From Epinephelus fuscoguttatus (Eukaryota > Chordata > Actinopteri > Perciformes > Serranidae), in contig NC_064758.1 of assembly GCF_011397635.1 (NCBI RefSeq), forward strand, positions 18,950,013-19,014,012: a stretch of 64,000 nt of DNA, given 5' to 3'. Every line of letters starts with the position of its first letter. The stretch's first letter is position 1. Shown piece after piece: positions 1-12,700 of this stretch. A model generated the notes under the pieces. The model worked only from the letters and a program-made list of their open reading frames with translations. It did not search any database and had not been told where the DNA came from. The translations under genes were made by a program, and so were the position numbers.

Positions 1-18
1 GTATTTACAATTATATTC

Positions 19-24
19 TTTATT
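19..24 (-). other. Polyadenylation signal of elastase copy A
   Basis: AATAAA on the minus strand, about 45 bases after the TAA stop at 71-69. The short 3' UTR matches copies B and C. Confidence 0.85.
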
Positions 25-68
25 TGATGAAATTCAACCACCAACAATGTCACAAACCAACCAGTATC

Positions 69-3041
69 TTAGTTCCTGGTCATCACCTGGAAAAGAAAAG
101 AAAGAATATTTTGAAAATACTCCACTAGAGGGCACTAGACTACTTGTGCTCTTCTGAGCTACTGAGTGACCCAAATTCAAATTGAGATGATAATTCATGT
201 GGCATTTCATAATTTGTATTATTGAATTTAATTGTTTCTGGAAAATAATTTAAAGGGGCAGAAATAAGCAGAACATTTTCGGTTTTGCTCCTTTTGAGTA
301 AAACAGTTTCTCAGATATTTGTCTTATATATCCAGAGTCATGTAAAAGTCATTTTGAATTGTCTGTAAAGCCAGTAAACAAGTGGCTCCAACTCTAGAGA
401 GAGGAAATGTTTCACTACTTGAGCCAGAAATAAACAATAATCTATCTAAATGCTTATCATAAAGTGCTGTATGACTCACGTTGTTGATCCAGGGGATGTA
501 GGCGCTGACCCTAGTGAAGACAGAGGGCTTCTTGGGGTAGTTGCAGCCCATGCTAGAGCCGAAGCTCACCACACCGTGGACGTCCCAGGTGCCATCACGG
601 TTCTGACAGTTCAGAGGACCACCAGAGTCTCCCTGAAGGGGAACAAAGAGATGAATGAGATATTTGGCAAAATGTTTCACAGAAGACGGCAAATGCTTTG
701 AGAAAATTAAATGTAGAGATTGTGCTTGAGTGTAACACTGGGATTTAGTTTTACAGTGACTGTAATCCAACATGAGACTCACGTTGCAGCTAGCCAGTTC
801 TCCGTCTCCTCCAGCACAGACCATGTTGCTGGTGACAAGGCTGCCCCACCAGTCGGACCTGGTGCAGGTGGAGTGGCCGACCACAGGGAGGAGGGCCTGC
901 TGCAGGATGTCAGCAATAGGACCTCCGGCTTTAGGAGAGAAAAGGCATTCAGATTGAGGGCTGCAGTCAAGACCATCTTATTCAAGGCCAAATCTATTCC
1001 AAAACTAGGTTCACAAAGTCCTGCTTCCATTCAAAGGTGGTGGAAACAAAGTTTGTAAAAGTTCAGAAAGTTTTAAGGATCCACAGAGATTATAGATCAA
1101 GTTTGTTTGATCCAGTTTCTATGTAATCAGCACAGAGAATTTTGACCTGGTAATTTAACATTAAAGATATAAGAAAACATTGATGTTGTCAGCCTTTTCT
1201 TGATTTAGTTGATAGGACTTACTCCAGAGACGACCCCAGCCGGTGACGTAGCAGGGAGCACCATCAGACAGGATTTCGCCAGAGTCGGGAAGACAGGCAG
1301 CCATGATGGTGTCAGAGAAAGTGACAGGAGTTGCCAGCTTGATCAGGGCGATGTCATTACTAGAGCATGAAAGCAAACACCACATTTAGAAAGAGAATGT
1401 TAATGAGGACTGAAAGCTAGGACAGAACAAAAAACAGTCACAGTCGGCCGATGCATTAGCAATCATTCCAACAGGAAATACAAATGGACTAATTTTGAAT
1501 GATGTAAAGTTGTTGTAAAGTTTTGTAAACGGTCTATAGTCTACAAGATGGATGGAAATAACTGAACCCACCGGATTCTGTAAGAGTCCCAGTTCTCATG
1601 GACCACAATCTTGGCGGGGCTGATGGCCATGGAGCCAGGCTCGTTGTTGGTCTTCAGATTGTGTTTTCCCAGGAAGACTCTGTAGGTGCGACTGCTGCTT
1701 GGCCACAAAAAAACAAAGAAACAAGGGTCAGAGTTGCTTTGATCTGGCGTCTGTTCAAGAGCACTTTATTAGAACACCCAATTTAACAAGTGCCAATACA
1801 GTTACCTTTACTACCATTAGCAATTTAGCATATTGCTGCTAACATAGTTACTGACTTAACTGTTAAATTTTTTGTGCAATAATTCAACTGTGCAATAATC
1901 TGGCATTAATGCTACATTTATAACGTACATTTTGACTAATGTTCTCATCTATACTATTCTTGCATTTTTATTTAACACACTTACTGTATTGATCCCATTT
2001 CAATTTTTATTTTTATTTACACTGTGGTTATATATTGTGGTATGATGCACATATTTTACATACTTCTTAATTTACTTTTACTTTTTCTCTATTTAAGAGC
2101 AACTGTAACGTGACCCAATTTAATCTTGGGGATTAATAAAGCATATCTAATTCTGATTAAGTGTTCATTTAATTCTGAAAGTGTTTAAAATGAATGCTGC
2201 AAAAGTCAAATTATTAATCATTAATATCCTGATTTCTATGAAATAGCGTCCTCTGAAATCATTATTTAGAAAAGGAGGAATACTAACAATCAGTGACCAC
2301 TTCTTCACTTTAAAGACTAAACTGCATTGCTATAGCAACACTGTGGTTATCTCACATAGCAACACTGTGGTTATCTCACGTCTGTCACATGTCTGTTATA
2401 GCACATGTCTCATGATCACATGAGTGCTAGAGTCAAATATGCAACCTTTTTTTCCTTCAATACCACCTCTATGACTCTATCTACTCTGGGCCCAGCTCTG
2501 TTTGTCCTCTGTACCTTTTTGATTTCATAACTTTTTATCCACACCTGATGCAGTGAGCAGCAGTGAGGACCCACTGGTTGGAGATCAGAGTGCCACCGCA
2601 AGTGTGGTAGAAGTTGCTGCCACTCTTGTACTGCAGAGACACCTGAGGAGAACAAACAACCACAGCACAAGGATGTTTTATGACTTTTGGAAATAGACAG
2701 AAGACGCAGAATTTAGAGGAGAAGACGTAAAGGAACATGCCTGCCAGGGCCAGCTGTTCTCACGGACATCATCACCACCAACCACCCTGGTGATGGTGGG
2801 AGGGTAGGTGGGTCTGCCACACCCGTAGGCTACGAAACAACGGTACAGAATATGGTGATTTTATGATGGTGACTCAATGTTTCAGAGCTTTTTTTAGCAT
2901 AAGGGCAAAATGTGAACTGTTATAGATCACTTCATGTGAAGAATGTTGACGGTCGTATGTAGCAACACATTCAACTGTCTAATCAGAATAGAGTCAGAGC
3001 TTACCACCAGCAACAAACAAAGCCAAGATCACGAACTTCAT
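69..3041 (-). CDS. ela2-like: Elastase copy A: CELA2/CTRC-type chymotrypsin-like elastase precursor, 8 exons, complete
   Basis: Secreted pancreatic serine protease (S1 family) that cuts food protein after activation by trypsin. Coding exons, 5' to 3': 3041-3005, 2829-2741, 2642-2545, 1694-1572, 1359-1223, 928-783, 632-480, 86-69; sum 801 nt, 266 aa. Signal peptide [15 protein letters not shown], then propeptide Cys (CGRPTYPP), activation site TR|VVGG, His72 in TAAHC, Asp118 in NDIALIKL, Ser213 in GDSGGP. Counting back from Ser, the S1-pocket 189 position is Ala; the later pocket stretch is [10 protein letters not shown], close to mammalian CELA2. Exon 2 ends at a GC donor (CAG|GCATGT) where the paralogues have GT. 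The exon 4 acceptor is a tandem CAGCAG; the 123-nt exon shared with the paralogues favours the upstream one. Head to head with copy B. CELA2 and CTRC cannot be separated with certainty by eye; the family call is sure. Confidence 0.95.
1960..2160 (+). repeat. 3' end of an old LINE-like element in intron 3 of copy A
   Basis: Ends in a stretch of the type 'ggggattaataaagcatatct', then 'aattctgatt'. The same tail, better kept, is in intron 2 of copy B at about 6990-7262. Conserved AATAAAGTAT/GATTCTGATT ends are typical of fish non-LTR retrotransposon tails. The left border is not clear. Confidence 0.5.
2333..2379. repeat. Two-copy 24-bp tandem repeat in intron 3 of copy A
   Basis: Units start at 2333 and 2357 with TAGCAACACTGTGGTTATCT and are identical over 23 bases. 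Confidence 0.9.
2739..2740 (-). other. Non-canonical GC 5' splice site, intron 2 of copy A
   Basis: Minus strand reads TGG CAG|GCATGT. Copies B and C read CAG|GTAAAA and CAG|GTAAGG at the same codon, and exon length (89 nt) is identical only if GC is used. The nearest GT, four bases further on, would shift the frame. GC-AG introns are a known minor class spliced by the major spliceosome. Confidence 0.8.
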
Positions 3042-3083
3042 TGTGACTGTCTTCAGTAGAAGCTCAGGGGGACGTGCTCCTCC

Positions 3084-3090
3084 TTATATA
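3084..3090 (-). promoter_or_regulatory. TATA box of elastase copy A
   Basis: Reading the minus strand the motif is TATATAA, 43 bases upstream of the ATG at 3041, which places transcription start near 3055-3060 and gives a very short 5' UTR. A strong TATA box is usual for pancreatic zymogen genes. Confidence 0.8.
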
Positions 3091-3305
3091 GCCCTTGAAC
3101 AGACCTGTTTTAGATCTAAAATATGTTGCTTAACATTCGTTTCGGAGCAGCCAGGAAAAGTTAGTGGGAAAAACAAATCAACCTTGGAGATAAGCAACCA
3201 CAGATATCCCCAAATACACCTTATCTCCCTGACTCAACCTTTGTGTGAACCTCCCAGATGTCTCACTGTCACCTGAGTTGGCCAGGTCTGTTTTTTTTTT
3301 TAACT

Positions 3306-3714
3306 TTAAAGGGGAACTATGCTCATTTTCAAAAATCATTAGTGGACATGAACAACTCTCTCCAAAGTCCAAAAACTAGAGTGTTAAAACTCAAATTTGT
3401 GATGTCATTAAGTAAAACTCTGAAGCTGCTCCACAGACGATGAATTGGTAATGTTATAGATAACAGTGAGAGCACCCAGGAGAATGTTCTGAGTATATGA
3501 GAACATTTTCTGTTTCAGAACTGAAAATACTACAAGATTTATTGTGTATGGAGCAGCTCCGGATTTTATACTTGATGACATCACAAGTTTGTGACTTATT
3601 TATCTGGCTTCTGGCTGTGAGAAAGAAGTTCATGTTCACAAATACTGACTGAACTTTCTGAGGCTTTGGAAACAACATACTGGAATTCTTAATTTAGGTG
3701 GTGTACTCCTTTAA
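3306..3714. mobile_element. TTAA-flanked MITE, upstream of copy A
   Basis: Bounded by TTAA on both sides. The left end reads AAAGGGGAACTATGCTCATT and the right end, inverted, AAAGGAGTACACCACCTAA. A related, longer and interrupted copy lies at about 29740-31018 (shared core 'ggagcagctcc(g/a)gattttata', then 'atgacatcacaagttt'). Non-coding. It lies about 250 bp upstream of the copy A start, in the shared divergent interval of copies A and B. Confidence 0.65.
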
Positions 3715-4899
3715 AAAGTCCTCTATGGTGATTCGTTCATTTAAAAATAGCCAATTTATTTGTCTTGTTCTGTCAAAGAAAATAAAGGAACCATCCTATT
3801 TTTAAATGTGAACATACACAATGTTCACTTAAAATGTAAGTTGTCAGGCTTTTATAACAGAAGTTAGTTTCTGGTCTGGACATCATAAATTCAGAAGAAA
3901 GAAATATGTTTCCATGTTAATATAAACATTAAGCAATCTCAAAATATCTAATGAAGTGTGCCCTTTTGTACATTTTAGAAATATTCATGCACAATTAGAA
4001 TATACAACAAAGCAATTAATTTTAAGAAATTCCACATCAGTGTTTTAATGTGATTCTAATACTGTTTAGAAACATAAAACACTTTTAAAGCAGCAAATAA
4101 CGTGATTGTTTTGTAAATGTAATTATTAGAATTAGATGTAATTGTTTTAATGTGTTAATTAAAAATGTATGTACATACATAAACATACATCATGTCCTAA
4201 TCTGGTGTGTAATTAAATAGTTTGGTTTCTGTGGTGTCTTCTGAGCTGATACTGTAGCTGTAGTTGTTGTGCAATGTTTTTTTCCTCTTTGGGTACTTGG
4301 TTAAAAGCAGTATACTTTTTTTGCACTGCTCCAACTTGTTTTCTTAATAAATTATAAATTAAATATTGACATGTATGTAAAATCACAAACTGTTTTTGCT
4401 ATATTTTTCCTGTGATGCAAAAAAGTTGGCAGATCAATGCACAGGACTCACTGTTTCAGCCACTATATATAAGAGATGCTATTGTGATTAAACCTTAAGA
4501 GCAGACCTGTTTTATGCAGGTAGATGGAGGACAAATTAAAGGAAAAACCTGCAAAAATGAGTGGAGAAACATATCATACAGACACTTCCATGCATCAGGG
4601 CTCACTGAATGGTTTGGTGAGTTTGAAAATGATGTGCATAAAATGTTAGGGCCAAATGTGATCTAATGCCTATGTGTGCTTATTAAAGTATCAAAATGTA
4701 ATATTGCCCTCTCCTTTATTTATCATCAGTCTATCTTAAGTTTGTATATTTGGTATATTTATGCATATTATGTGTATGTAGTGGTTTGTTTGTTTTAATT
4801 GTTTGTCTGTGCTGGCCAGCCTCGGGAAGCGGCGGGGTGGGTTTAGGTGTTGTGGGTTCAGAGTGTATATGTTCCATGGTTGTTTTGGTGCCTTGGTTG

Positions 4900-4931
<32 letters not shown>

Positions 4932-5746
4932 GAATAATGAAATGTTACAGCCTTTACAGTCACCAGATTACAGACCTATGGAAGATTCTTACGTTTTCCA
5001 ATTGTATAAATGTGTAGCCTACACACTAAATAAAAACAAAAATCTTTAAACATCTCATCAAATATGTGCGTCACAAGTCTACAGCCTGGCGCCTTTTCCT
5101 ATAGTTTGCCGAATCTCAATAGGGATGGCGTGTCTAGAGTCTCCTTAGTGAGGCTAGCTAGTGATGCTAAATCCAAAAAAGAAAATATCTAATTAATAGA
5201 GAATTTCATAGTAAGTAGACAGATTTGTTTGCTTTCACCACTAACGCTGCAAAGTTTAAGTACCAAATAATCATAAATAACCCACTGCAGAGTAGCTGCT
5301 TTGTTGTAAAACAAATTGATGAATGCTCATTCAGACCTATTAGGAATGTTTATAGGCCAGGCTAATTTAGATTAAATAGGCTGTGTGTCCATTTCTTTGT
5401 ATTTGCTCTACTCAAGTCTCTCTTAAAAGAAGACATCTTTATCACGGTGATATAACCTGATTAAATAAACTCCATGTTGGTTTCACTCTATCAAAGTAAG
5501 AGTGGAATTTCAGTATTACACTGTGACATTACTTTGTATTACTAATTGCACATAGGTACTACAGAACAGTCACAGGAAACATTCAGAGCTTTCCTGAGCA
5601 GTGGGAACTTCAGCTGCTGGAAGACGCACTACACTGCTTTGTAAAGGTAATCAGAGTAGGGAGGGCTGTATTTCTCTTGATGAGAAAAGCTTAAAAAAAA
5701 CTTGTTCAACAAACAAGTTTAAATTATACATAACTCCAGGACACTC
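3715..5746. other. Intergenic interval between divergent elastases A and B, no gene seen
   Basis: AT-rich sequence without a supported gene. It holds a 28-base A run at 4904-4931 preceded by a GC-rich, GT-rich stretch (4815-4900). That could be the tail of a retroposed copy, but no source gene or target duplication is visible. Confidence 0.6.
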
Positions 5747-5755
5747 TGACCTTGG
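5747..5755 (-). promoter_or_regulatory. NR5A2 (LRH-1)-like site upstream of copy B
   Basis: The minus strand reads CCAAGGTCA, matching the YCAAGGYCA monomer site of NR5A2, a known regulator of exocrine pancreas genes. It lies about 130 bp before the TATA box of copy B. A 9-base match can occur by chance, so this is only suggestive. Confidence 0.3.
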
Positions 5756-5884
5756 CCTCGCGCTCCTGGTCATTTCTGACCGGTGTGATGTCCACTTAGC
5801 TCCACCCCAGTACTAAGATCTGTCAAGGGGCATATTTCTAAGAATTTGATCCACTTTTTGCAGGTTGCATAACATCATGAAAGG

Positions 5885-5890
5885 TATAAA
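5885..5890 (+). promoter_or_regulatory. TATA box of elastase copy B
   Basis: TATAAA, 45 bases upstream of the first ATG at 5930. Spacing matches the TATA-to-ATG distance of copies A and C. Confidence 0.8.
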
Positions 5891-5929
5891 TTTGACAGAT
5901 GTTTCACTTCAAACCGTGGAGATACAGAC

Positions 5930-8900
5930 ATGATGAAGTTTGTGGTTTTTGCTCTCTTTGTCGCTGGTGGTAAGGATCTCACACACACAACACTGTCACA
6001 GCCATCTGTCTTGAGCCATGTTCATACACAGTATTTCAGCTCTCTCTACAAACTCAGAGAAACAGTTTTAAAAGAGTCTGTCTCTGTCTGTCTCTTCAGC
6101 CTACGGGTGCGGCTTGCCCACCTTTCCCCCTGTGGTGACCAGGGTGGTTGGAGGAGTGGACGTCAGGCCTAACAGCTGGCCCTGGCAGGTAAAACATGCT
6201 CAGAAAACAACACAAGAACTGTCTGAAAAAGACTTTATTTAGACTGCAGACTACATAAGAGTAAAGTTAGTTATAGTCTCATAGTTAAAATATAAAGTTC
6301 AGTATGTGACAAGCAGGCTTAAGACTTTAACTTTTACATAAAACAATGTTGAATTTTGAGGCAAGCTTATTTGCAGGTGTGTAGGTTTTGTTTTACCACT
6401 GGGGGCGCATATATGAAACAAGGGGTGCAGGTGTCCTCCCCCTGGAAATTCTGAGGGCAAACAATTAATTTCCTGCACTCTGGTGAATTTTTATGCACCA
6501 TTTTTCCTTTTTTTGCATCAGTTCATCGAGCAAATGTCTTGAATTTCAATAAAATTAACATCACATGCCACATTCCGCTTTTTAATGGGGGTTGAGAGGG
6601 GTTAAAATGCACATGTACTAAATATTGAGGGGGATGTCTCCACTGTACTCCCCCAAAATCTACGCCTGTGGTTATTTGTACCTTTCAAACACAGGAGGCA
6701 AAGAAATAATTAGATTAAAGAAAACTAATTAAATTAAAATAGAATAAAATTAGATAAATAAAATCAGATAAATTAAATTCAAGAAGAGAAAAAAATATAC
6801 ATAGAAAAAATAGAGTTATAGTGCGGTCACAGTACAGGAAGTTGTCCCAAATTCAAAAACAAAAATAAAAGTGTAGTTAAAAAAAATAATCAATCTAAGG
6901 CACAGAAAGACAGTACAGTTAATTTATTTATTTGGAAGTGGCTAGAGTCAGGGTGCATTTAATATTGGAAAGAGATTTTTTTACTCTTATTCTATTCTTA
7001 TTTCATTTTATTGACATATATATTGTACTTAAATTACACTCAGCCTCAGCACAATGATGATACATATTTTATTTTAATATTCTAATATCTCAAGTACTAG
7101 TATTAAACAATGTAGCATTATGCTGTAGCAATTATTTTATTACTTTATATTTACATACTTCTATTTCTACTCTCAGAATTCTCTATTCTTTACATCGGAG
7201 CGACTGTTACAAATCATAATTTCCCCTCGGGGATCAATAAAGTATTTCTGATTCTGATCCTGATACACAGCAGCATGTGTACCTGTAAACAGTAAGTGTT
7301 TCAGGGCATGCACAGAAAAGAAAACAGAAAAACTTAGATAAAGTTTATCATGTTCATATGTATGTTTTAGATTTCCCTGCAGTACAACAGACAGGGCGAG
7401 TGGAGACACACCTGCGGAGGCACTCTGATCTCTCACCAGTGGGTCCTCACTGCTGCTCACTGTATCAGGTATGTCACAGTAAAGCCCAAAATTATTCATG
7501 ATGACAGTTTATCATATGTTTATTTCCAACATATTATTAGTTGATTCAAAAAATTCTCACAATCCAGTAACAAAGAGCAGCAGTTAATCACACAGAAACA
7601 TTACTTAGCATTATTGTAAGCTAAAGGGTGAATTATTAGGAGGCTCACAAGTCTACATATAATACACAAAATATGGTTGGTTATTGATAAGTGATTGTTT
7701 TTAGAATCTCAGAAAAGGATCTCTGCGCTCACACATCAATGCTTCATATTCTTCTCTGTCAACTTGCAGCAATGGCAGGGAGTACAGAGTGGCCATGGGA
7801 AAGCACAACCTGTTGGAGACAGAGGAGGCTTCTGTGTTCATGACCCCCGCTACCATCGTTGTGCACGAGAAGTGGAACCCCTTGTTCATCCGGTAAAAAA
7901 AACGACTTCTCCAAGATGAATATGAATGTTTACAAATGACGAGTCTGTTGAATCTAAATATGTGTGTTTCCTCTCCAGTAATGACATCGCCCTGATCAAG
8001 CTGGAGACCCCCGTCACCTTCACTGACAGCGTCATGGCTGCTTGTCTCCCCCCCAATGGCTTCATCCTCCCACACAACGCGCCCTGCTACGTCACTGGGT
8101 GGGGTCGCACCTCCAGTGAGTGCCCAGTTTCCTGCCTCTCTTAATTTAATCACATCAGAAATATCATCAGAAAATAGTTCCAGTGGTGTGCATCATATCT
8201 CAAAAGACAAACTAGCTGAGACTAGCTGGTTGTGTTTCTTTTTTCTTTGTTGTCTTTAACCTGACCTGAAGTTGAGCTAGTATGCATCTCTCCTCCACAC
8301 AGCCGGAGGTCCCATCGCTGACATCCTGCAGCAGGCTCTCCTGCCTGTGGTGGACCACGCCACCTGCACCAAGCCTGACTGGTGGGGTCCTCAGGTGAAG
8401 GACACCATGGTCTGTGCAGGTGGAGATGGAGTTGTGTCTGGTTGCAACGTGAGTCTAAAATGACACAAAATGACACATTGTATTGTAGCACTGGTTCTTT
8501 ATTGCATCAGTAAACTGAACACAGCAAGCAACACTCGCGTTTCCTAGACCTCATGTTTGACAGAGGATCATCCTTTCATCATGTTTAATTTCTTTACTTA
8601 CTGTGGAGGAAAGGACACATATACTTTTCACTTTAATATAAATTTTTCATAACCTCCTGATAGCATAAGGCCCCCCCCCCAAAATATCTCTCCTAAAATG
8701 CCTTTTTTGTGAATAACCTTAAGTATTTCAGAGTCACAGTTCAAAGGTCTAAAAAATGTAAAGAGATCTGTTAGTCTGCAGGTCCTACAAGTAATGTTAG
8801 ATGTAAACACTGAGTTAAGTCACTGAGTGTTTTTCAAGGACAAGAAGTTATTGTTGAATGTGGAATTTGCACACTGATCATGTTTTCTCTCATATGACTC

Positions 8901-9232
8901 AGGGTGACTCTGGCGGCCCTCTGAACTGCCAGAATGCTGATGGTGCCTGGGAGGTTCACGGCATCGTCAGCTTCGGCTCTGGGCTCAGCTGCAATTTCCC
9001 CAAGAAGCCCACCGTCTTCACCCGAGTCAGCGCCTACATCGACTGGATGAACTCTGTAAGCTCCTGAACCTCTCACTGCATCGCTGTTGTTTTATTTGTG
9101 CCATTTTATTGAATCTTCAAGGATTAAAATATTTAAGAATCTGGATGATATCCCATGTATTATGGATGAAAACATGATGCTTGATCTAACACATCCCTAT
9201 TATCTCTTCCACAGAAAATGATGGCCTATTGA
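5930..9232 (+). CDS. ela2-like: Elastase copy B: CELA2/CTRC-type chymotrypsin-like elastase precursor, 8 exons, complete
   Basis: Secreted pancreatic S1-family proenzyme. Exons: 5930-5969, 6100-6188, 7371-7468, 7770-7892, 7979-8115, 8303-8448, 8903-9055, 9215-9232; 804 nt, 267 aa. Two ATGs in tandem (5930, 5933); copy A starts at the equivalent of the second, which would give 266 aa. Signal peptide [13 protein letters not shown], propeptide CGLPTFPP, activation TR|VVGG, His73, Asp119, Ser214 (numbered from the first Met). The 189 position before the catalytic Ser is Ser (SGCNGDSGG). Features such as VVDHATC, DWWG and the Lys-Met-Met C-terminus are close to CTRC (chymotrypsin C), so this copy may be the CTRC-like one. 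All introns are GT-AG. Intron 2 is the longest and holds a LINE tail. Same strand as copy C, which begins about 370 bp after its poly(A) signal. Confidence 0.95.
6990..7262 (+). repeat. LINE-like 3' tail in intron 2 of copy B
   Basis: Ends 'cccctcggggatcaataaag', then 'tatttctgattctgat', a common teleost retrotransposon 3' terminus with the start of a GATTCT repeat. Related to 1960-2160. Confidence 0.6.
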
Positions 9233-9278
9233 GAGGACGGGATTTTGGGATCAAAGCCACTGTGTGCATATAAAAATG

Positions 9279-9284
9279 AATAAA
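9279..9284 (+). other. Polyadenylation signal of elastase copy B
   Basis: AATAAA 47 bases after the TGA stop at 9230-9232. Confidence 0.85.
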
Positions 9285-9524
9285 ATGTGGAACTATAAAT
9301 GACAAAAAAATATCAAGATCTGTGTTCTTTTATGTTTTGTATCATCTTTATCTTCATTATCAGTTCAGCACTACCCCTAAAAAGCCATAAAGCAGAACTG
9401 AATCATAATCCTAAAGTGTGAGATAGATTATTGACTTACTTTTATTTTGACAGATACATAATCTTTTGAGTTTAAACACTTAAATAGCAGAAAGAGATCC
9501 AATGTTCCCCAGTGGGAGTCGTAA

Positions 9525-9551
9525 TGGGAAAATCCTGTCTCTAACCACATG
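9525..9551 (-). promoter_or_regulatory. Possible PTF1-type bipartite site upstream of copy C
   Basis: Reading the minus strand, an E-box CATGTG (9551-9546) is followed after 15 bases by TTCCCA (9530-9525). PTF1, the pancreas-specific PTF1A/RBPJ complex, binds an E-box plus a TC-box spaced one or two helical turns apart. It lies about 105 bp before the TATA box. Placement and spacing fit; the E-box core is not the usual CACCTG. Confidence 0.3.
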
Positions 9552-9653
9552 CTGTGTTCTCAGTCTCCACTGCTGTTTGTTTGACTTTCTGCATGTGTCA
9601 GCCAGCTTTCTCAGGACAAGTCTATACGCTGGTTAGAAGTCGCTAACATACAG

Positions 9654-9660
9654 TATAAAT
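9654..9660 (+). promoter_or_regulatory. TATA box of elastase copy C
   Basis: TATAAAT, 59 bases upstream of the ATG at 9713. Confidence 0.75.
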
Positions 9661-9712
9661 ACAAGCCTGTTCTTAACACAAAATTTAGGCACACACTACA
9701 TACTCTACAGTC

Positions 9713-12700
9713 ATGAGGAGTCTGGTGGTTCTCGCTTTTGTGTTAGCTAGCGGTAAGACACTTTCAGTCTTTATCACATCAGTAACTCATTTGCTGTAGT
9801 ATAATCCAAGAGTACTAAGATTGCATTTTTTTTGAAAAACATTGTCAAAGCTTCACTGAATTTTGAAGGAATAAAACTCTTGTTGTTTTGTCTGGTGTGA
9901 AAATTCACAATACAAATTGCTAACCTCGTCCCAGCCTACGGATGTGGCGTTCCCACTTTCCCTCCCGTGCTGAGCAGGGTGGTGGCTGGAGATGATGCCA
10001 GGCCTCACAGCTGGCCCTGGCAGGTAAGGCCTGGTTTTAATGTGTAAAAATATGTTCATTCTGGCAACCACTGTACCACTACAGACAGAAAAGTGACAAA
10101 TATTTCTATTTATTTACTCCCTGAATCTTCTTTTCTTTTTCTTTCTTTGTTACTGGTGCAAAAATCAAAAACAGTAGTGACTTTACAGGTACAGAAATGA
10201 TATAATCACTGGGAAAAATGTCCAAGAACAGACAAATAAGGATGAAATAAAAGTAATAACAATTCTTATAATGACATCTTGCAGTTACATCTGGAGAATT
10301 TTTTAAAAATGGTATGCATGGATATTTGTCTGATTGTGAGTATGCAAGGGGGAAAATAAATAAAAAATGATGATAAATATATAACAAAATAGTCAGAACA
10401 ATAATAATAAAATTTAAAAAACACTTAAAAAAAGAGTGTGTAGTGATGCAAACTTTCCTTACTCCACTCTGCTCAGATCTCTCTCCAGTCTGACAGCAGT
10501 GGGCGCTGGAAGCACGTCTGTGGAGGCACCCTCATCTCCTCTGACTGGGTCCTCACTGCTGCACACTGCATCAAGTATGTGTAACTCCACCCTGTCAATA
10601 TGATCACAATTACAATACAGCATGTCCTTTTGAAAGGGCGGGAAGGCTGTGGTGAAGGTTTTTGAACATAGTTATTTATGGTTACATATATGGGTATTAC
10701 TGGTTGCACTAGGGACACATCCGATTGTCAGTTTTGTTACATTTATGATCCACGTCAGTTTTATGTGACTAAGAACTTTGGCTGGTTGTCATCTATTTAT
10801 ACTGTGTGGTGATTCAATATTCCCAGCTCATGGGAGCAGTCATATGCCAAACCAAAGGTCTGTGCCAGGAAACTCTCCTCTACCCAAAAGGAAATGATGC
10901 GTTTTGCTCTTTATATGATGTTAGTTTGGGGAGTTCTTCAAGAATCAGCAGCAATAGCTACCATGCCTGAACAGCGGGAAAGAAAAAATTGGCATGTAGT
11001 TGTAGAAGTTCAAGAAGATTTTCTTCACACTAAAAACATTTTATAATCAGAAAAAATGTTTCCAGGAAGTGGGTGATCTCAAAGATTACCACTTTAATCA
11101 GTTAAAAACAGCCCTGTGTCCTAGGCAACCATGTATTACTTTCATGGGACGACTAAGCATTTACAATCCACCTACATGTCATCTGCCATCCCACAGTAAC
11201 CGCTACAACTACAGAGTGGAGCTAGGGAAACACAGCCTGAAGACGAGTGAGGAGGGCTCTGTAGCTCTGAGGGCGGCCAAAATCATCACTCATGACGACT
11301 ACAACATCATGCTCAGCCGGTAACAGCTCATTATCAACTCATGAGTCCATGTGAAGAGCAGAATCAGCAGGTGTAAGCAGAGTACTGGTGATCAGTTCAC
11401 TGGTTTTCTTTGGAATAAGGAAGATGATGCAGCAAAGCATTACTTTAGTACAAACCATTTCTGTGAGGGTTCAAGTTTTGTTTTCTTCAGAAATGTTTGT
11501 GCAAATTCCCGTGAGATGTTATGTCACAGGCACTTGGAATTTTCACCAGTGATTGGCAGTTGTGTGCATATGCTGCTCAACAAATTTGACACCAATTGGC
11601 CAGATGGGGGCGCTGAAATTAGGGTCCAATAATGAAGTTTTGGAAAGGCCACACCCCTCACACCAAGTCAGATTGACTTGAAATTTGACACACAAGCTCT
11701 CAAAAAAGCCTAAAGAACCAATAAGGTCAGCCATTTTGAATAAAAAAACAAAACATTTTTGACATGTGAGGTGTGTAAAATTATTTTAAAATCGTTCAAC
11801 AGGGGGCGCCACCAGTTCCAAACAACTGCATTGACCTTTCGCAAAATTTGACCATAAATCAATGACAGTTCATCAAAACATTACCAAACCTCATGGATAT
11901 TTTCAACCAAGCAGTTGAAGCATGTCCCCAAAATATTTATACAACTGACCAATGGGAAGTGACAGTGTTGCCAAAGAAGAGCGTAGCCTGGAAGAGGTTT
12001 AGACGTTTATGAATAAGCATCTGTCCAACCGTCGTAAGACCTGTTGGTTATCATTAGTGTTGGTCTCGTTAACTGACCCTACCCAGCCTTCATGTTTTAA
12101 TGGTCCATGCTGGCGTGAACCCCTGACTCACGACTATATTTTTGTTTGTCATTACTTCCTTATTGTGGGTTGATTGTTTTGCCTGTTGCAGTAACGACAT
12201 TGCCCTGATCAAACTGTCTTCCCCCGTCACCTTCTCTGACACAATCATGACTGCCTGCGTCCCAGAACAGGGCGTCGTCCTGCCTCACGGTGCTCCGTGC
12301 TACATCACCGGCTGGGGTCGACTCACCAGTGAGTGAACACACCTCAACAGAATGACTCACTGTCAGTCTGCTTTACAAGTTTCCACTCTGGACTTGTGCA
12401 TGTCCGCTTAGCGGTGTCTGTGCACCTGTCACTCAACCAGGAAAATTCACAACTATTAGTCAGTCAGAAAAATGTGACATGTACCCATCATTTGACATAA
12501 TTTGTTTGTTAAAAGAAATAAAGAAGAGTTTTTTGTAAAAGAAAATACATGACCAAGGGCTGGAGGACGATACAATGCATTCATGGGTCCGCATAGCATA
12601 AGTGAATTCCCCTATGAGATAAATAACGACCAAAATAAATTTGAGTCCACAATTGGCTATCCACGTAGGCTATACATCAAAGAATAGAAACACTATTGTT

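Noticed and set aside
779-1030. Opposite-strand and alternate-frame ORFs over elastase and KAZN exons
   Set aside because: Shadows of exons in the correct frame; they ignore splice sites and lack family features.
4815-4931. Processed pseudogene with poly(A)
   Set aside because: The A run is clear but the sequence before it matches no gene I recognise and no target duplication was found.
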